A DNA stretch of 64,000 nucleotides from Sinomonas humi (GTDB lineage: Bacteria; Actinomycetota; Actinomycetes; Actinomycetales; Micrococcaceae). The stretch spans positions 1 through 64,000 of the forward strand of contig NZ_JTDL01000098.1 in assembly GCF_000802235.1 (NCBI RefSeq), given 5' to 3'. Both the position numbers and the translations under genes were made by a program. The notes beneath the pieces are model-generated. The model saw only the letters and a program-made list of their open reading frames with translations. It searched no databases and had not been told where the DNA came from. Positions 44,923-52,924 of this stretch are shown here, piece after piece (the first letter of the stretch is position 1; each line of letters opens with the position of its first letter).

Positions 44923-46113
44923 TCAGCCAGCCGTCGCCATGCTCAAGAGGGCGGCTTCGATGCCCGCCGGCGAGAGCACGTGCTGGGAGACCAGCTGACT
45001 CGCGCCCATGACGGCGGCACGCTCGCCTGCGCGGGAGAGAACGATGCGCAGATTCGTCGTGGCGAGCGGTGGCGAACGGCGGTAGACGACCTCCCGCACA
45101 CCCGCCATGATGTGCTCTCCGGCGGCGGCCATCGAGCCGCCGATCACGATCACGCTCGGGTTGAGCAGGTTCACGCACGTCGCGAGCACCTCGCCGATGT
45201 CCCGTCCGGCCTGCCGCAGGGACTGGATCGCGGCGCTGTTGCCGTGCGACGCGAGCTCGACGACGGTGGCGCCGTTCGGTGCGTCGACGCCTTGCTCGGC
45301 GAGGGAGTGCGCGACGGCGTCCCCCGAGGCGAGGGCCTCGAGGCAGCCGACGTTCCCGCAACGGCATACGACGCCGTCGCCCCGCGCGACGCGCACGTGG
45401 CCGAGGTCCCCCGCGGTGCCGTCGGCGCCGCGCTGGAGGTGGCCACTGCTGATGATGCCGGAGCCGATGCCGGTGGCGAGCTTGATGAACAGGAGGTCGT
45501 CGACGTCGGGCCAGAAGCCTGCCCGCTCGCCGAGTGCCATGATGTTGACGTCGTTGTCCACGAGAACAGGGACACGGAGGGACTGCTGGACGAAGCCGAC
45601 CACGTCGAACCCGTCCCACCCCGGCATGATCGGTGGCTTCACCGGCCGGCCTGTGGCGTGCTCGACCGGGCCGGGGAGCCCGATGCCAACGCCCGCGAGC
45701 AGGCTCTCCGGGTGGTGAGTCGCAGCGAGCAGGCGCTCGGCGGATTCGATGACGTAGCCGAGCACGGCTTCGGGGCCGGCCGCGACGGGCATCAGCTCGC
45801 GTTCCTCGGCGAGCACCTCGCCGTTCAGATCGGTGAGGGCAACCCGGACATGGCTCGCCCCGACGTCGACGGCGAGCACGGTGCGGGCCTCCGCGTGGAA
45901 CGCGAAGCGGGACGGCGGGCGGCCACCGCTCGAGCTGGCCTCACCGACGGACACGACGAGGCCCGAACTGAGCAGGAGGTCGACCTTGCCGGCGACTGTG
46001 GAGCGCGCGAGGCCCGTCGTCGTCGCGAGCTCCGCCCGCGTCCACGCTTTCCCGTCACGAAGGAGCTGGAACAGGTCGCCAGCGCGGGGACCTGAGCGTC
46101 CGTCGTCTGCCAT
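44923..46113 (-). CDS. ROK-family transcriptional repressor
   Basis: 396 aa. An N-terminal winged helix (WTRAELATTTGLARSTVAGK) is followed by a ROK sugar-kinase fold: VDVGASHVRVALTDLNGEVL, IGLPGPVEHATGRPV, and the zinc site GHVRV...VCRCGNVGCLEAL (GHxxxxxGxxCxCGxxGCLE). It binds a sugar and controls carbohydrate genes. It is divergent from the isomerase/oxidoreductase operon, with a palindromic site between (46156-46181). Sugar unknown. Homologues act as NagC/XylR/Mlc-like repressors. Confidence 0.9.
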   Translation of the reverse strand: MADDGRSGPRAGDLFQLLRDGKAWTRAELATTTGLARSTVAGKVDLLLSSGLVVSVGEASSSGGRPPSRFAFHAEARTVLAVDVGASHVRVALTDLNGEVLAEERELMPVAAGPEAVLGYVIESAERLLAATHHPESLLAGVGIGLPGPVEHATGRPVKPPIMPGWDGFDVVGFVQQSLRVPVLVDNDVNIMALGERAGFWPDVDDLLFIKLATGIGSGIISSGHLQRGADGTAGDLGHVRVARGDGVVCRCGNVGCLEALASGDAVAHSLAEQGVDAPNGATVVELASHGNSAAIQSLRQAGRDIGEVLATCVNLLNPSVIVIGGSMAAAGEHIMAGVREVVYRRSPPLATTNLRIVLSRAGERAAVMGASQLVSQHVLSPAGIEAALLSMATAG

Positions 46114-46155
46114 GCGCTTAGTGTGGCACAGCGACTTCGGTACGTCGACCCTTCA

Positions 46156-46181
46156 ACTTTTGCTTGCGTACCGTCAAAAGT
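46156..46181. promoter_or_regulatory. Palindromic operator candidate between the ROK gene and the sugar operon
   Basis: ACTTTTG (46156-46162), a 12-nt spacer, and CAAAAGT (46175-46181). It is A/T-rich in a G/C-rich genome, as for ROK operators. A second short palindrome CTTCA-AG-TGAAG lies at 46191-46202. It is placed to repress the isomerase operon (ATG 46254) and perhaps the repressor itself. Confidence 0.55.
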
Positions 46182-46253
46182 GCCCCTAGGCTTCAAGTGA
46201 AGTAGATCACGCCACGCTGCGCTGACCTCCGCCAACCCGAGAGGACCTGTCCC

Positions 46254-47009
46254 ATGGCCTATTCAGTCCAGCTCTACACAGTCCGGGATGCGATCGAGAA
46301 GGATCTGCCCGGCACCATACGCCGGCTCGCAGAGATCGGCTACACCCAGGCCGAGCCGTACAAGTTCGCAGAGCGCGCCGAGGAGTTCGCCACTGCGTTC
46401 GAGGAGAACGGTATCAGCGCCCCGACCGGGCACGCCCCGCTGCTCTCTGCAGACCAGGACGAGATCTTCGCCGCCGCCAAGCGGCTCGGCATCGGCACGG
46501 TCATCGATCCGTTCGTCCCGGCCGAGAAGTGGCAGGACGCCGAGACCATCCGCGACACCGCAGCCCGACTGAACGAGGCCGCGAAGAAGGGCGCGGAGTA
46601 CGGCATCCGCGTCGGCTACCACAACCACTGGTGGGAGCTCGAGTCCAAGGTCGAGGGCACGAACGCGCTCGAGTTCTTCGCTTCGCTCCTCGACCCGGAG
46701 GTCGTCCTCGAGGTCGATGCCTACTGGGTTGCAGTGGGCGGGGAGGATCCCATCGCCGTCCTCGGGAGGCTCGGCGACCGCGTCGTCGCGGTCCACCTCA
46801 AGGATGGCCCCGTCAACGAGGACCGCAAGGCCCAGCAGCCCGCGGGCCAGGGCAAGGTGGACATCTGGGGCGTCATCGCCGCTGCGAAGAACCTCGAGGT
46901 CGGCGTCGTCGAGTTCGACGACTACTCCGGCGATATCTTCGAGGGCGTCGCGGCCTCGCTGCGCTACCTCGAGGCCGGGGCGCCGACGGGCGAGGAGGCT
47001 GCGCGATGA
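46254..47009 (+). CDS. Sugar phosphate isomerase/epimerase (xylose-isomerase-like TIM barrel)
   Basis: 251 aa. AP endonuclease 2/IolE-IolI type TIM barrel: AYSVQLYTVRDAIEKDLPGT, metal ligands in GYHNHWWELESKVEG (H), LEVDAYWVAVGGEDP (E, D), AVHLKDGPVNED (H) and VEFDDYSGDIF (E). Such enzymes isomerise or dehydrate keto-sugars and inositols. First gene of a three-gene operon with two oxidoreductases; its stop overlaps the next ATG by 4 bp. Confidence 0.88.
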   Translation: MAYSVQLYTVRDAIEKDLPGTIRRLAEIGYTQAEPYKFAERAEEFATAFEENGISAPTGHAPLLSADQDEIFAAAKRLGIGTVIDPFVPAEKWQDAETIRDTAARLNEAAKKGAEYGIRVGYHNHWWELESKVEGTNALEFFASLLDPEVVLEVDAYWVAVGGEDPIAVLGRLGDRVVAVHLKDGPVNEDRKAQQPAGQGKVDIWGVIAAAKNLEVGVVEFDDYSGDIFEGVAASLRYLEAGAPTGEEAAR

Positions 47010-48124
47010 GCCGCGGACCTGTTGGCGTCGGCCTGATCGGCGCCGGGGTGATCAGCAAGCAGTACTTGGACAACCTCACGAAGTTCCCGGATCTGAAGGT
47101 CCACGTGATCGCGGACCTGTTCCCCCAGGCTGCCGAGGCCCGCGCAGAGGAGTACGGGATCGCCGAGCATGGCGCCCCCGAACTGGCCCTGAACCACCCG
47201 GGCGTGGACATCATCGTGAACCTCACGATCCCGGCCGCGCACGTCGAGGTCGCCACGGCCGCGGTGCGCGCCGGCAAGCACGTCTGGAGTGAGAAGCCGT
47301 TCTCGCTCGACCGCGAGAGCGGCCTCGGCCTGCTGAAGGAGGCGGACGACGCCGGGCTGCGGCTCGGGTGCGCTCCCGACACCTTCCTCGGGGCGGGCAT
47401 TCAGACGGCCCTGCGCGTGATCAAGCGCGGCGACATCGGGGAGCCCCTCACCGCGCAGACCGTGTTCCAGAACCCTGGCCCCGAGTCGTGGCACCCGAAC
47501 CCCGCGTTCCTGTTCCAGCGCGGGGCCGGACCGCTGTTCGACATGGGCCCGTACTACTTCACAACCCTGGTCCAGGCCTTCGGCAGCATCCGCCGGGTCG
47601 CTGCGCTCGGGTCCAAGTCAAAGGCCACGCGCGTGATCGGTTCGGGGCCGAAGGCCGGAGAGGAGTTCGAGGTCGAGGTCCCGACGCACGTCAGCGCGCT
47701 GGCCGAGTTCGAGTCTGGGGCGTCCTCGCACAGCATCTTCAGCTTCCAGTCGCCCTTCAAGCGCGTGGGCTACGTCGAGATCACCGGCACGGAGGCGACC
47801 CTGTCGGTGCCGGATCCGAACTACTTCGACGGGCCCCTCGAGATCCACCCCAACGGGTCGGACGGGTGGACGCCGATCCCCACGACCGGCCCGGCGAACG
47901 GGCGGGGCATGGGCGTTCTGGACATGGCCCGGTCCATCCGCGCAGGCGAACCCCACCGGGCCACGGGCCAGCTCGCGTACCACGTGCTGGACACCATGGT
48001 CTCGGTCTCCGAGTCGATCGACTCGGGCGCGTTCACCGACGTCGCCAGCTCCGCGCCGTCGTCCGCCCCCCTGCCCGAGGACTGGGCCCCCGAGACGGCC
48101 ACCCTCGACGGGGTGCTCGCATGA
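47006..48124 (+). CDS. Gfo/Idh/MocA-family oxidoreductase (first)
   Basis: 372 aa from ATG 47006 (GAGGAGG upstream; longer frame rejected). NAD(P)-binding VGVGLIGAGVISKQYLDNLT, then the EKP motif HVWSEKPFSLDRESG. The catalytic-lysine region and the GPLFDMGPYYFTTLV beta-sheet domain follow. Oxidises or reduces a sugar or cyclitol hydroxyl. Length and motifs intact. Middle gene of the operon. Confidence 0.9.
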   Translation: MSRGPVGVGLIGAGVISKQYLDNLTKFPDLKVHVIADLFPQAAEARAEEYGIAEHGAPELALNHPGVDIIVNLTIPAAHVEVATAAVRAGKHVWSEKPFSLDRESGLGLLKEADDAGLRLGCAPDTFLGAGIQTALRVIKRGDIGEPLTAQTVFQNPGPESWHPNPAFLFQRGAGPLFDMGPYYFTTLVQAFGSIRRVAALGSKSKATRVIGSGPKAGEEFEVEVPTHVSALAEFESGASSHSIFSFQSPFKRVGYVEITGTEATLSVPDPNYFDGPLEIHPNGSDGWTPIPTTGPANGRGMGVLDMARSIRAGEPHRATGQLAYHVLDTMVSVSESIDSGAFTDVASSAPSSAPLPEDWAPETATLDGVLA

Positions 48125-49281
48125 GCGCACCCGGCCTCCCCGGGCGGGAAGCGACGCCGCGGCCCCTCGGGGTCGCGGCCATCGGGTATGCGTTCATGGG
48201 CAAGGCGCACTCGCAGGCTTGGCGGAACGTGGGGGCGTACTTCGACGTCCCCGCCGTCGAGCAGCGGGTCCTCGTGGGCCGGGACCCGGAGTCCGTGGCC
48301 GAGGCCGCGGCGCGGTACGGGTGGGCGGAGTCGGCGACGGACTGGCGCGAGGTGATCGCCCGGGACGATGTGGACATCGTGGACATCTGCGCGCCCGGGT
48401 GGCTGCACGCCGAGATCGCGATCGCCGCGCTCGAGGCCGGCAAGCACGTCCTCGTGGAGAAGCCCCTCTCCAACACCCTCGCCGAGTCCGAGGCCATGGT
48501 CGCCGCCGCCCAGGATGCCCGCGCCCGCGGCGTGCAGTCCATGGTCGGGTTCAACTACCGCCGCGTCCCGGCCCTCGCGTACGCGCGCCAGCTGATCGCG
48601 GACGGCCGGCTCGGCACGGTCCGGGAGGTCCGGGCATCGTATCTGCAGGACTGGCTCGCTGATTCGGAATCGCCGATGACGTGGCGGCTGCGGAAGGAGA
48701 CCGCCGGGTCCGGGGCGCTGGGGGACATCGCCTCGCACGCGATCGACCAGGTCCAGTACCTCCTCGGCGACACCGTGGCCGAGGCGTCCGGGCGGCTGCA
48801 CACCTTCGTGGGCCGGCGGCCCGGCCGGGACGGCCTCGAGGACGTCACTGTCGATGACGCTGCTTGGGCGATCCTCGCGCTCTCCGGCGGTGCGATCGCC
48901 TCGGTCGAGGCCTCGCGCGTGGCGCTCGGGCGGAAGAACTCGCTCCGGATCGAGGTCTACGGGTCCGAGGGCTCGCTCGCCTTCGACCTCGAACGACTCA
49001 ACGAGCTCGAGTTCCTCGACGGCACCGGGCCGGTCCAGGAGCAGGGGTTCCGGCGGATCGTCGTGACCGAACCCGAGCACCCGTACCTCGAGGCATGGTG
49101 GCCGCAGGGGCATGTGATCGGGTGGGAGCACACGTTCACCCACCAGATCCGCGACTTCCTCCTGGCGATCCGCGACGGCAACCCGCCCTCGCCCTCCCTC
49201 GAGGACGGCCTTCAGGTCCAACGAGTCCTGGCCGCGATCGAGGAATCCGCCGCCGCGAAGTCGACCACCGTCCAGCTCTAG
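48121..49281 (+). CDS. Gfo/Idh/MocA-family oxidoreductase (second)
   Basis: 386 aa from ATG 48121 (overlaps the previous stop TGA by 4 bp). LGVAAIGYAFMGKAHSQAWR (nucleotide fold), HVLVEKPLSNTLAESEAM (EKP), GSGALGDIASHAIDQVQYLL (Asp/His pair). Different from the first enzyme in most of its length, so the pair may form different steps. A two-dehydrogenase plus isomerase set suggests oxidation and isomerisation of a sugar or inositol derivative. No transporter or kinase is present in the operon itself. The final VQL-stop is duplicated in the DNA (49270-49297). Confidence 0.9.
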   Translation: MSAPGLPGREATPRPLGVAAIGYAFMGKAHSQAWRNVGAYFDVPAVEQRVLVGRDPESVAEAAARYGWAESATDWREVIARDDVDIVDICAPGWLHAEIAIAALEAGKHVLVEKPLSNTLAESEAMVAAAQDARARGVQSMVGFNYRRVPALAYARQLIADGRLGTVREVRASYLQDWLADSESPMTWRLRKETAGSGALGDIASHAIDQVQYLLGDTVAEASGRLHTFVGRRPGRDGLEDVTVDDAAWAILALSGGAIASVEASRVALGRKNSLRIEVYGSEGSLAFDLERLNELEFLDGTGPVQEQGFRRIVVTEPEHPYLEAWWPQGHVIGWEHTFTHQIRDFLLAIRDGNPPSPSLEDGLQVQRVLAAIEESAAAKSTTVQL

Positions 49282-49357
49282 ACGTCCAGCTCTAGAACCC
49301 CCTGTTTCGGGTACGCCAACTCACCCCAAAACCCATCTCGGGTACGCCAACTCACCC
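49270..49357. repeat. Stop-codon duplication and 31-bp-spaced direct repeats after the second Gfo/Idh gene
   Basis: GTCCAGCTCTAGA repeats at 49270 and 49284 (14-bp period), so the last codons and the TAG stop occur twice. Then TCGGGTACGCCAACTCACCC recurs at 49307-49326 and 49338-49357. The first copy includes the reverse complement of the 18-nt core found five times in dnaX. The rest of the 248-bp gap before the HPP gene (to 49529) holds no clear feature. Confidence 0.75.
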
Positions 49358-49529
49358 GCCCGACGAGCAGGCTCTACGCTCCAGCCCACTTGTGATTTCT
49401 CAATCAGTCAGAACCGCGGCGTGTTGCGGCCGGACCCGATTTCGCTGGCCCAGAAGTGGGCTGGAGCGGATGCTGGGGGCTGAGAGCCTGCCTCACCAAC
49501 CGAAGCAGGCGGCCCCAGCGTTCACCGCG

Positions 49530-50090
49530 TCACCGCTTCATCGCCGCCTCGGTCCGAGGAGAAGGGTGTTCGTGCAGCAGAATGTTGAGTCCCCAGCCCA
49601 TCACCGTGAGAAGCACAATGGCCGCCGCCATCGTGCCCCACGCCGTGAAGCCGCGCAGGATCCCGAGGCTCACGATGAGCGTGGTCGCCCCGGCGGGAGG
49701 ATGGGGCAGCTTGACGCACGAAAGTATGAGCGTCGTGACAGCCACCGACAGCGCGCCAGCAAGGACGTGGCCGAGGGTGAGACTGCCGCCGGGCGCGAAC
49801 GGAAGGCCCTCGAGCCCGAACGCGAAGAACATCGCGATGCCCACCACGAGCGCAACTCCGTGCCCGACGAGCGTGTCGAGCGGTCGCGCCGCCTTGGCCT
49901 GCGGGGTCTCGAAGAACATCATGGCGGTGGGGCCCAGGCTGGGGAACAGCCAAGGCTCATGCAGCCCGAGGCCCACAATCCCCGCGACCGTGAGCACCAC
50001 GAGACACAGCACTCCAGCGTAGAGCCCGGCGCCCAGCGGTCCGACCCTCTCTGTCAACCACACCAGCATCCCGGTCTCCTGTCCGCTCAT
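49530..50090 (-). CDS. HPP-family integral membrane protein
   Basis: 186 aa from ATG 50090; an in-frame GTG at 50174 would add 28 residues without a hydrophobic segment. Four to five membrane helices. The family motif is GATTLIVSLGILRG preceded by SCVKLPHPPAGATTLIV: the HPPAGA box that names the family. WLFPSLGPTAMMFFETP is a second conserved region. Members have been linked to nitrite transport in plants and otherwise are unknown. Divergent from the TetR gene. Confidence 0.85.
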   Translation of the reverse strand: MSGQETGMLVWLTERVGPLGAGLYAGVLCLVVLTVAGIVGLGLHEPWLFPSLGPTAMMFFETPQAKAARPLDTLVGHGVALVVGIAMFFAFGLEGLPFAPGGSLTLGHVLAGALSVAVTTLILSCVKLPHPPAGATTLIVSLGILRGFTAWGTMAAAIVLLTVMGWGLNILLHEHPSPRTEAAMKR

Positions 50091-50193
50091 CGGCTTCGTC
50101 CACCTTGGCGCTACCCCGAGCCGAGCACCCAGAATCGGCAGATCAGCTCGCGGATGGATCTCGCTTACTGACACATCGACTTAAAATGGGCCT

Positions 50194-50859
50194 ATGCCCC
50201 GCATTCAGGCAGAATCCAACGCCGCCCAGCGCGCGCTCACTCAGCGCCGCATTCTCGACGCGTTCGGCGAACTGCTCTTCACGCGCGGCCTCCCTGGGCT
50301 GACGATGACAGACGTCGCGCGCCAAGCCGGCGTCGGCCGGACGGCGGTCTACAACTACTACGCGGATCTCGAAGAGCTCCTCATCGGCTATGCCCTCGAC
50401 GAGACCGGCCGCTTCCTGAGCGATCTCAAGGATGAGCTCGGGCGCCTCGACAATCCGGTCGACCGCCTAGCCGTCTACATCCGCGCCCAGATCGAGGACC
50501 TTTCCCGCCGCCACCTCCCGCCGGGCCCTGCAATGCGGGCCGTGCTTTCGCCGTCATCGTTCGCAAAGCTCGGCGACCACGTCGGCGAGCTCCACGCGGT
50601 GCTGCGGGACATCCTCCGAGCATGCATGGACGAGGGCTACATTCCGCGGGCCGACCTCGACGAACTCGCCCAGCTCGTGCTCGGCTCGCTCGCCGCGAGT
50701 GCCGACCGCGGACGCCGGGAGGGCGACGCCGAGGCCCAGGACCCGGAACTCCGCGTGCCGGACGCGCGGCACGATCGCCACACCGAAGCCACTGTGCGCT
50801 TCATCCAGCTCGGCGTGGGGGCACGCTTCGACGAAATCGGGAGACCGGTCCGCGGCTGA
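50194..50859 (+). CDS. TetR-family transcriptional regulator
   Basis: 221 aa. The N-terminal HTH has RRILDAFGELLFTRGLPGLT, MTDVARQAGVGRTAVYNYYA, typical of TetR/AcrR. The C-terminal ligand/dimer domain is helical (DLEELLIGYALDETGRFLSD). An acidic, disordered stretch (DRGRREGDAEAQDPELRVPD) near residue 170 is unusual. Probably controls the divergent HPP gene or itself; no clear operator palindrome was seen in the 103-bp gap. Confidence 0.88.
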   Translation: MPRIQAESNAAQRALTQRRILDAFGELLFTRGLPGLTMTDVARQAGVGRTAVYNYYADLEELLIGYALDETGRFLSDLKDELGRLDNPVDRLAVYIRAQIEDLSRRHLPPGPAMRAVLSPSSFAKLGDHVGELHAVLRDILRACMDEGYIPRADLDELAQLVLGSLAASADRGRREGDAEAQDPELRVPDARHDRHTEATVRFIQLGVGARFDEIGRPVRG

Positions 50860-50870
50860 GCCCGGCAGGC

Positions 50871-51521
50871 CTAAGGCGCCGGGGGCGCGGGCGGGGCCGG
50901 GCTCGGCGAGGCCCCGGCGCACACGAGTCCGCCGGGCGTCTGGTCCACGAGGCCCGGGTCCTTGAGGCCCGCGAAACCGGGCAGGAGGATGAGGTCCACG
51001 CTCGAGTCGCCCCGCCCGTCGGCGGTGTAGACGCTCCCCGGCACGGTCCGCTGGACCGTGAACGCCGCCCCTTCACCCGCGGCCCCCGACACGATGAGTG
51101 CGGGCGGCGCCCCATCGGCCGTGGAGTTGGCGACCTTGCCGACAACGAACTTCCGCTGTGCGAGCTGATCCGCGATGCTGCGCGCGAGACCGTCCTGGCC
51201 CGTGGCGTTGAGCACGTTGACGTGAACCGACTGCGGGGCAGCGTAGTCGAATGGACCGGCGGGGCATCCCATGGTCGGCGCGGGCGAGGCGGCCTGCGGC
51301 GAGAGGACGATCCGGCCGGTCAGAACGGCCCAGGCTCCCGTCGAGCCGCCGACGACGAGGAGCAGCAGGAGCGTGAGCATGACGCCGTGCCGGATCTTCC
51401 GCCATTTGCTCCGCTGGCGCTCCCGCTCGTCGCGTTCCGCCTCGAACTGCGAGCGCAGGTGCTCCCCGTCGATGACGTGGTGCCCGTGGTAGACGGTGAG
51501 GTCCTTGGGCTTGCGGCTCAT
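50871..51521 (-). CDS. LytR C-terminal-domain (LytR_C) membrane protein
   Basis: 216 aa. Cytoplasmic charged N-terminus (FEAERDERERQRSKWRKIRH), one membrane helix (VMLTLLLLLVVGGSTGAWAV, about residues 47-66), then the extracytoplasmic LytR_C domain: VHVNVLNATGQDGLARSIAD and DLILLPGFAGL. Pro-rich tail (ASPSPAPPAPPAP). Domain often follows LCP cell-wall ligases, but here it stands alone. Downstream of the small gene at 51534 by 12 bp on the same strand; likely co-transcribed. Confidence 0.88.
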   Translation of the reverse strand: MSRKPKDLTVYHGHHVIDGEHLRSQFEAERDERERQRSKWRKIRHGVMLTLLLLLVVGGSTGAWAVLTGRIVLSPQAASPAPTMGCPAGPFDYAAPQSVHVNVLNATGQDGLARSIADQLAQRKFVVGKVANSTADGAPPALIVSGAAGEGAAFTVQRTVPGSVYTADGRGDSSVDLILLPGFAGLKDPGLVDQTPGGLVCAGASPSPAPPAPPAP

Positions 51522-51533
51522 GGCGCCCTCGGC

Positions 51534-51833
51534 TCAGGAATCGAGATCGAGGACGCGCGCGTGGATGGCCGTGCGCTGGTGAAGGGCCGTCCGCAGGGCG
51601 CGGTGGAGTCCGTCCTCGAGGTAGAGGACCCCTTGGTATTGGACGACGTGCGGGAAGAGGTCGCCGAAGAAGGTCGAGTCCTCGGCGAGGAGGGCCTCAA
51701 GATCCAAGGTGCGCTTGGTCGTGACGAGCTCATCGAGCCGCACGGGACGCGGCGGGAGGGCGGCCCAGTCCTTGGGCGTGTGGTACCCATGGTCCGGGTA
51801 GGGGCGCCCGTCCCCCACAGCTTTGAAGATCAC
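51534..51833 (-). CDS. Conserved actinobacterial small protein, unassigned
   Basis: 99 aa from GTG 51833 (VIFKAVGDGRPYPDHGYHTP). Conserved-looking blocks KDWAALPPRPVRLDELVTTK, RTLDLEALLAEDSTFFGDLF and YLEDGLHRALRTALHQRTAI. Some genomes label such proteins VapB-like antitoxin, but no VapC toxin gene is next to it, so I leave it unnamed. It precedes the LytR_C gene in one unit. The gap upstream to 52004 is divergent promoter space. Confidence 0.7.
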   Translation of the reverse strand: MIFKAVGDGRPYPDHGYHTPKDWAALPPRPVRLDELVTTKRTLDLEALLAEDSTFFGDLFPHVVQYQGVLYLEDGLHRALRTALHQRTAIHARVLDLDS

Positions 51834-52003
51834 GCGACTAGAGTAGGCAGGCGCTCGCCCGAGCGTCATGCCGCATGCCGCGCCCCTCAGGATTGTGGCC
51901 GAACGGTTACGGACCGCTTCGGAAAGCCAGCGGACGACGCCGATTTGTCGCCGTAGCCCGTCATCGGCGGCTTGCGCACGGGGTGCCTGAAAGAATGGGT
52001 GGC

Positions 52004-52894
52004 ATGGACCTCCGACCCCCTTTCGCCCTCCTGCTCGATGTCGACGGCCCGATCGCGAGCCCTGTGAGCCGCTCAGTCAAGCCCGAGATCATCTCGCTCC
52101 TGCTCGAGCTCGGCGAGGCCGGAATTCCCCTTGTCTTCAATACTGGCCGCTCGGACGCTTTCATCGCGGGCCAGGTGATGGAACCGATGCTGGCCGAGGG
52201 GATGCCGTCCTCGCTCACCGTTCACGCGATCTGCGAGAAGGGCGCCACCTGGTTCTCCTTCTCCGGCGCCGCCGCGACTCCCGTCCGGGTGGACCGCGAC
52301 CTCGCCGTCCCCGTCGGCTTCGCGGACGAGGTCCGGCGCCTGGTGAAGGAGAAGTACGCGGACTATATGTTCTTCGATGAGACCAAGCGGGCGATGGTCT
52401 CGGTCGAGCAGCGCGTCGACGTTCCGAACAGCGAATATCGCGCCATCCAGGAGCATTTCGACTCCGACGCGATGGCCATCATGGCGCAGCTCGGACTCGG
52501 TGCTGTGCGGTTGGACCATCACGTTCCGGGCCAAGACGACACGGTGGACTACCGCGTGGACCCGACGATCATCTCGACCGACATCGAGTCGGTCCGGCTC
52601 GGAAAGGACCTCGGGGCGAGCCGCGCGTGCGAGCTCCTGCGCCGGGACGGGATCGTGCCGCAAGCCTGGTTCACCATGGGCGATTCGCGGACCGACTACG
52701 CGATGGCCGATTGGCTCCACCACAACGACCACGAGGTCTCGCACGTAGACGTCCGCCCTGAGGACGGCGTTCCGGAGAAGCCGTACGAGATCCTCACGGC
52801 GGGCTATCTCGGCCTCGGCCCCGAGGTCATCCACGACGACGCCGGGCTCGCCTTCCTGCGCGAGTGGCGCAACGCGGTTATGGCCAATCGCTGA
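52004..52894 (+). CDS. HAD-superfamily hydrolase (Cof/sucrose-phosphatase-like)
   Basis: 296 aa from ATG 52004 (GGTGG upstream; an earlier ATG at 51995 is possible). HAD motif I FALLLDVDGPIASPVSR (DxD), motif II in VFNTGRSDAF (T), Lys in RLGKDLGASRACE, motif IV TMGDSRTDYAMADWL (GDxxxD). These residues form the phosphoaspartate active site, so phosphatase activity on a sugar phosphate or similar is likely. The cap domain spans about residues 85-190. Single gene. Confidence 0.88.
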   Translation: MDLRPPFALLLDVDGPIASPVSRSVKPEIISLLLELGEAGIPLVFNTGRSDAFIAGQVMEPMLAEGMPSSLTVHAICEKGATWFSFSGAAATPVRVDRDLAVPVGFADEVRRLVKEKYADYMFFDETKRAMVSVEQRVDVPNSEYRAIQEHFDSDAMAIMAQLGLGAVRLDHHVPGQDDTVDYRVDPTIISTDIESVRLGKDLGASRACELLRRDGIVPQAWFTMGDSRTDYAMADWLHHNDHEVSHVDVRPEDGVPEKPYEILTAGYLGLGPEVIHDDAGLAFLREWRNAVMANR

Positions 52895-52924
52895 CTCAGC
52901 GTCCCGGGAACGGCCCAGCTCGGG

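Noticed and set aside
51534-51833. VapB antitoxin of a VapBC pair
   Set aside because: No PIN-domain VapC gene next to it; the neighbour is a LytR_C membrane protein.
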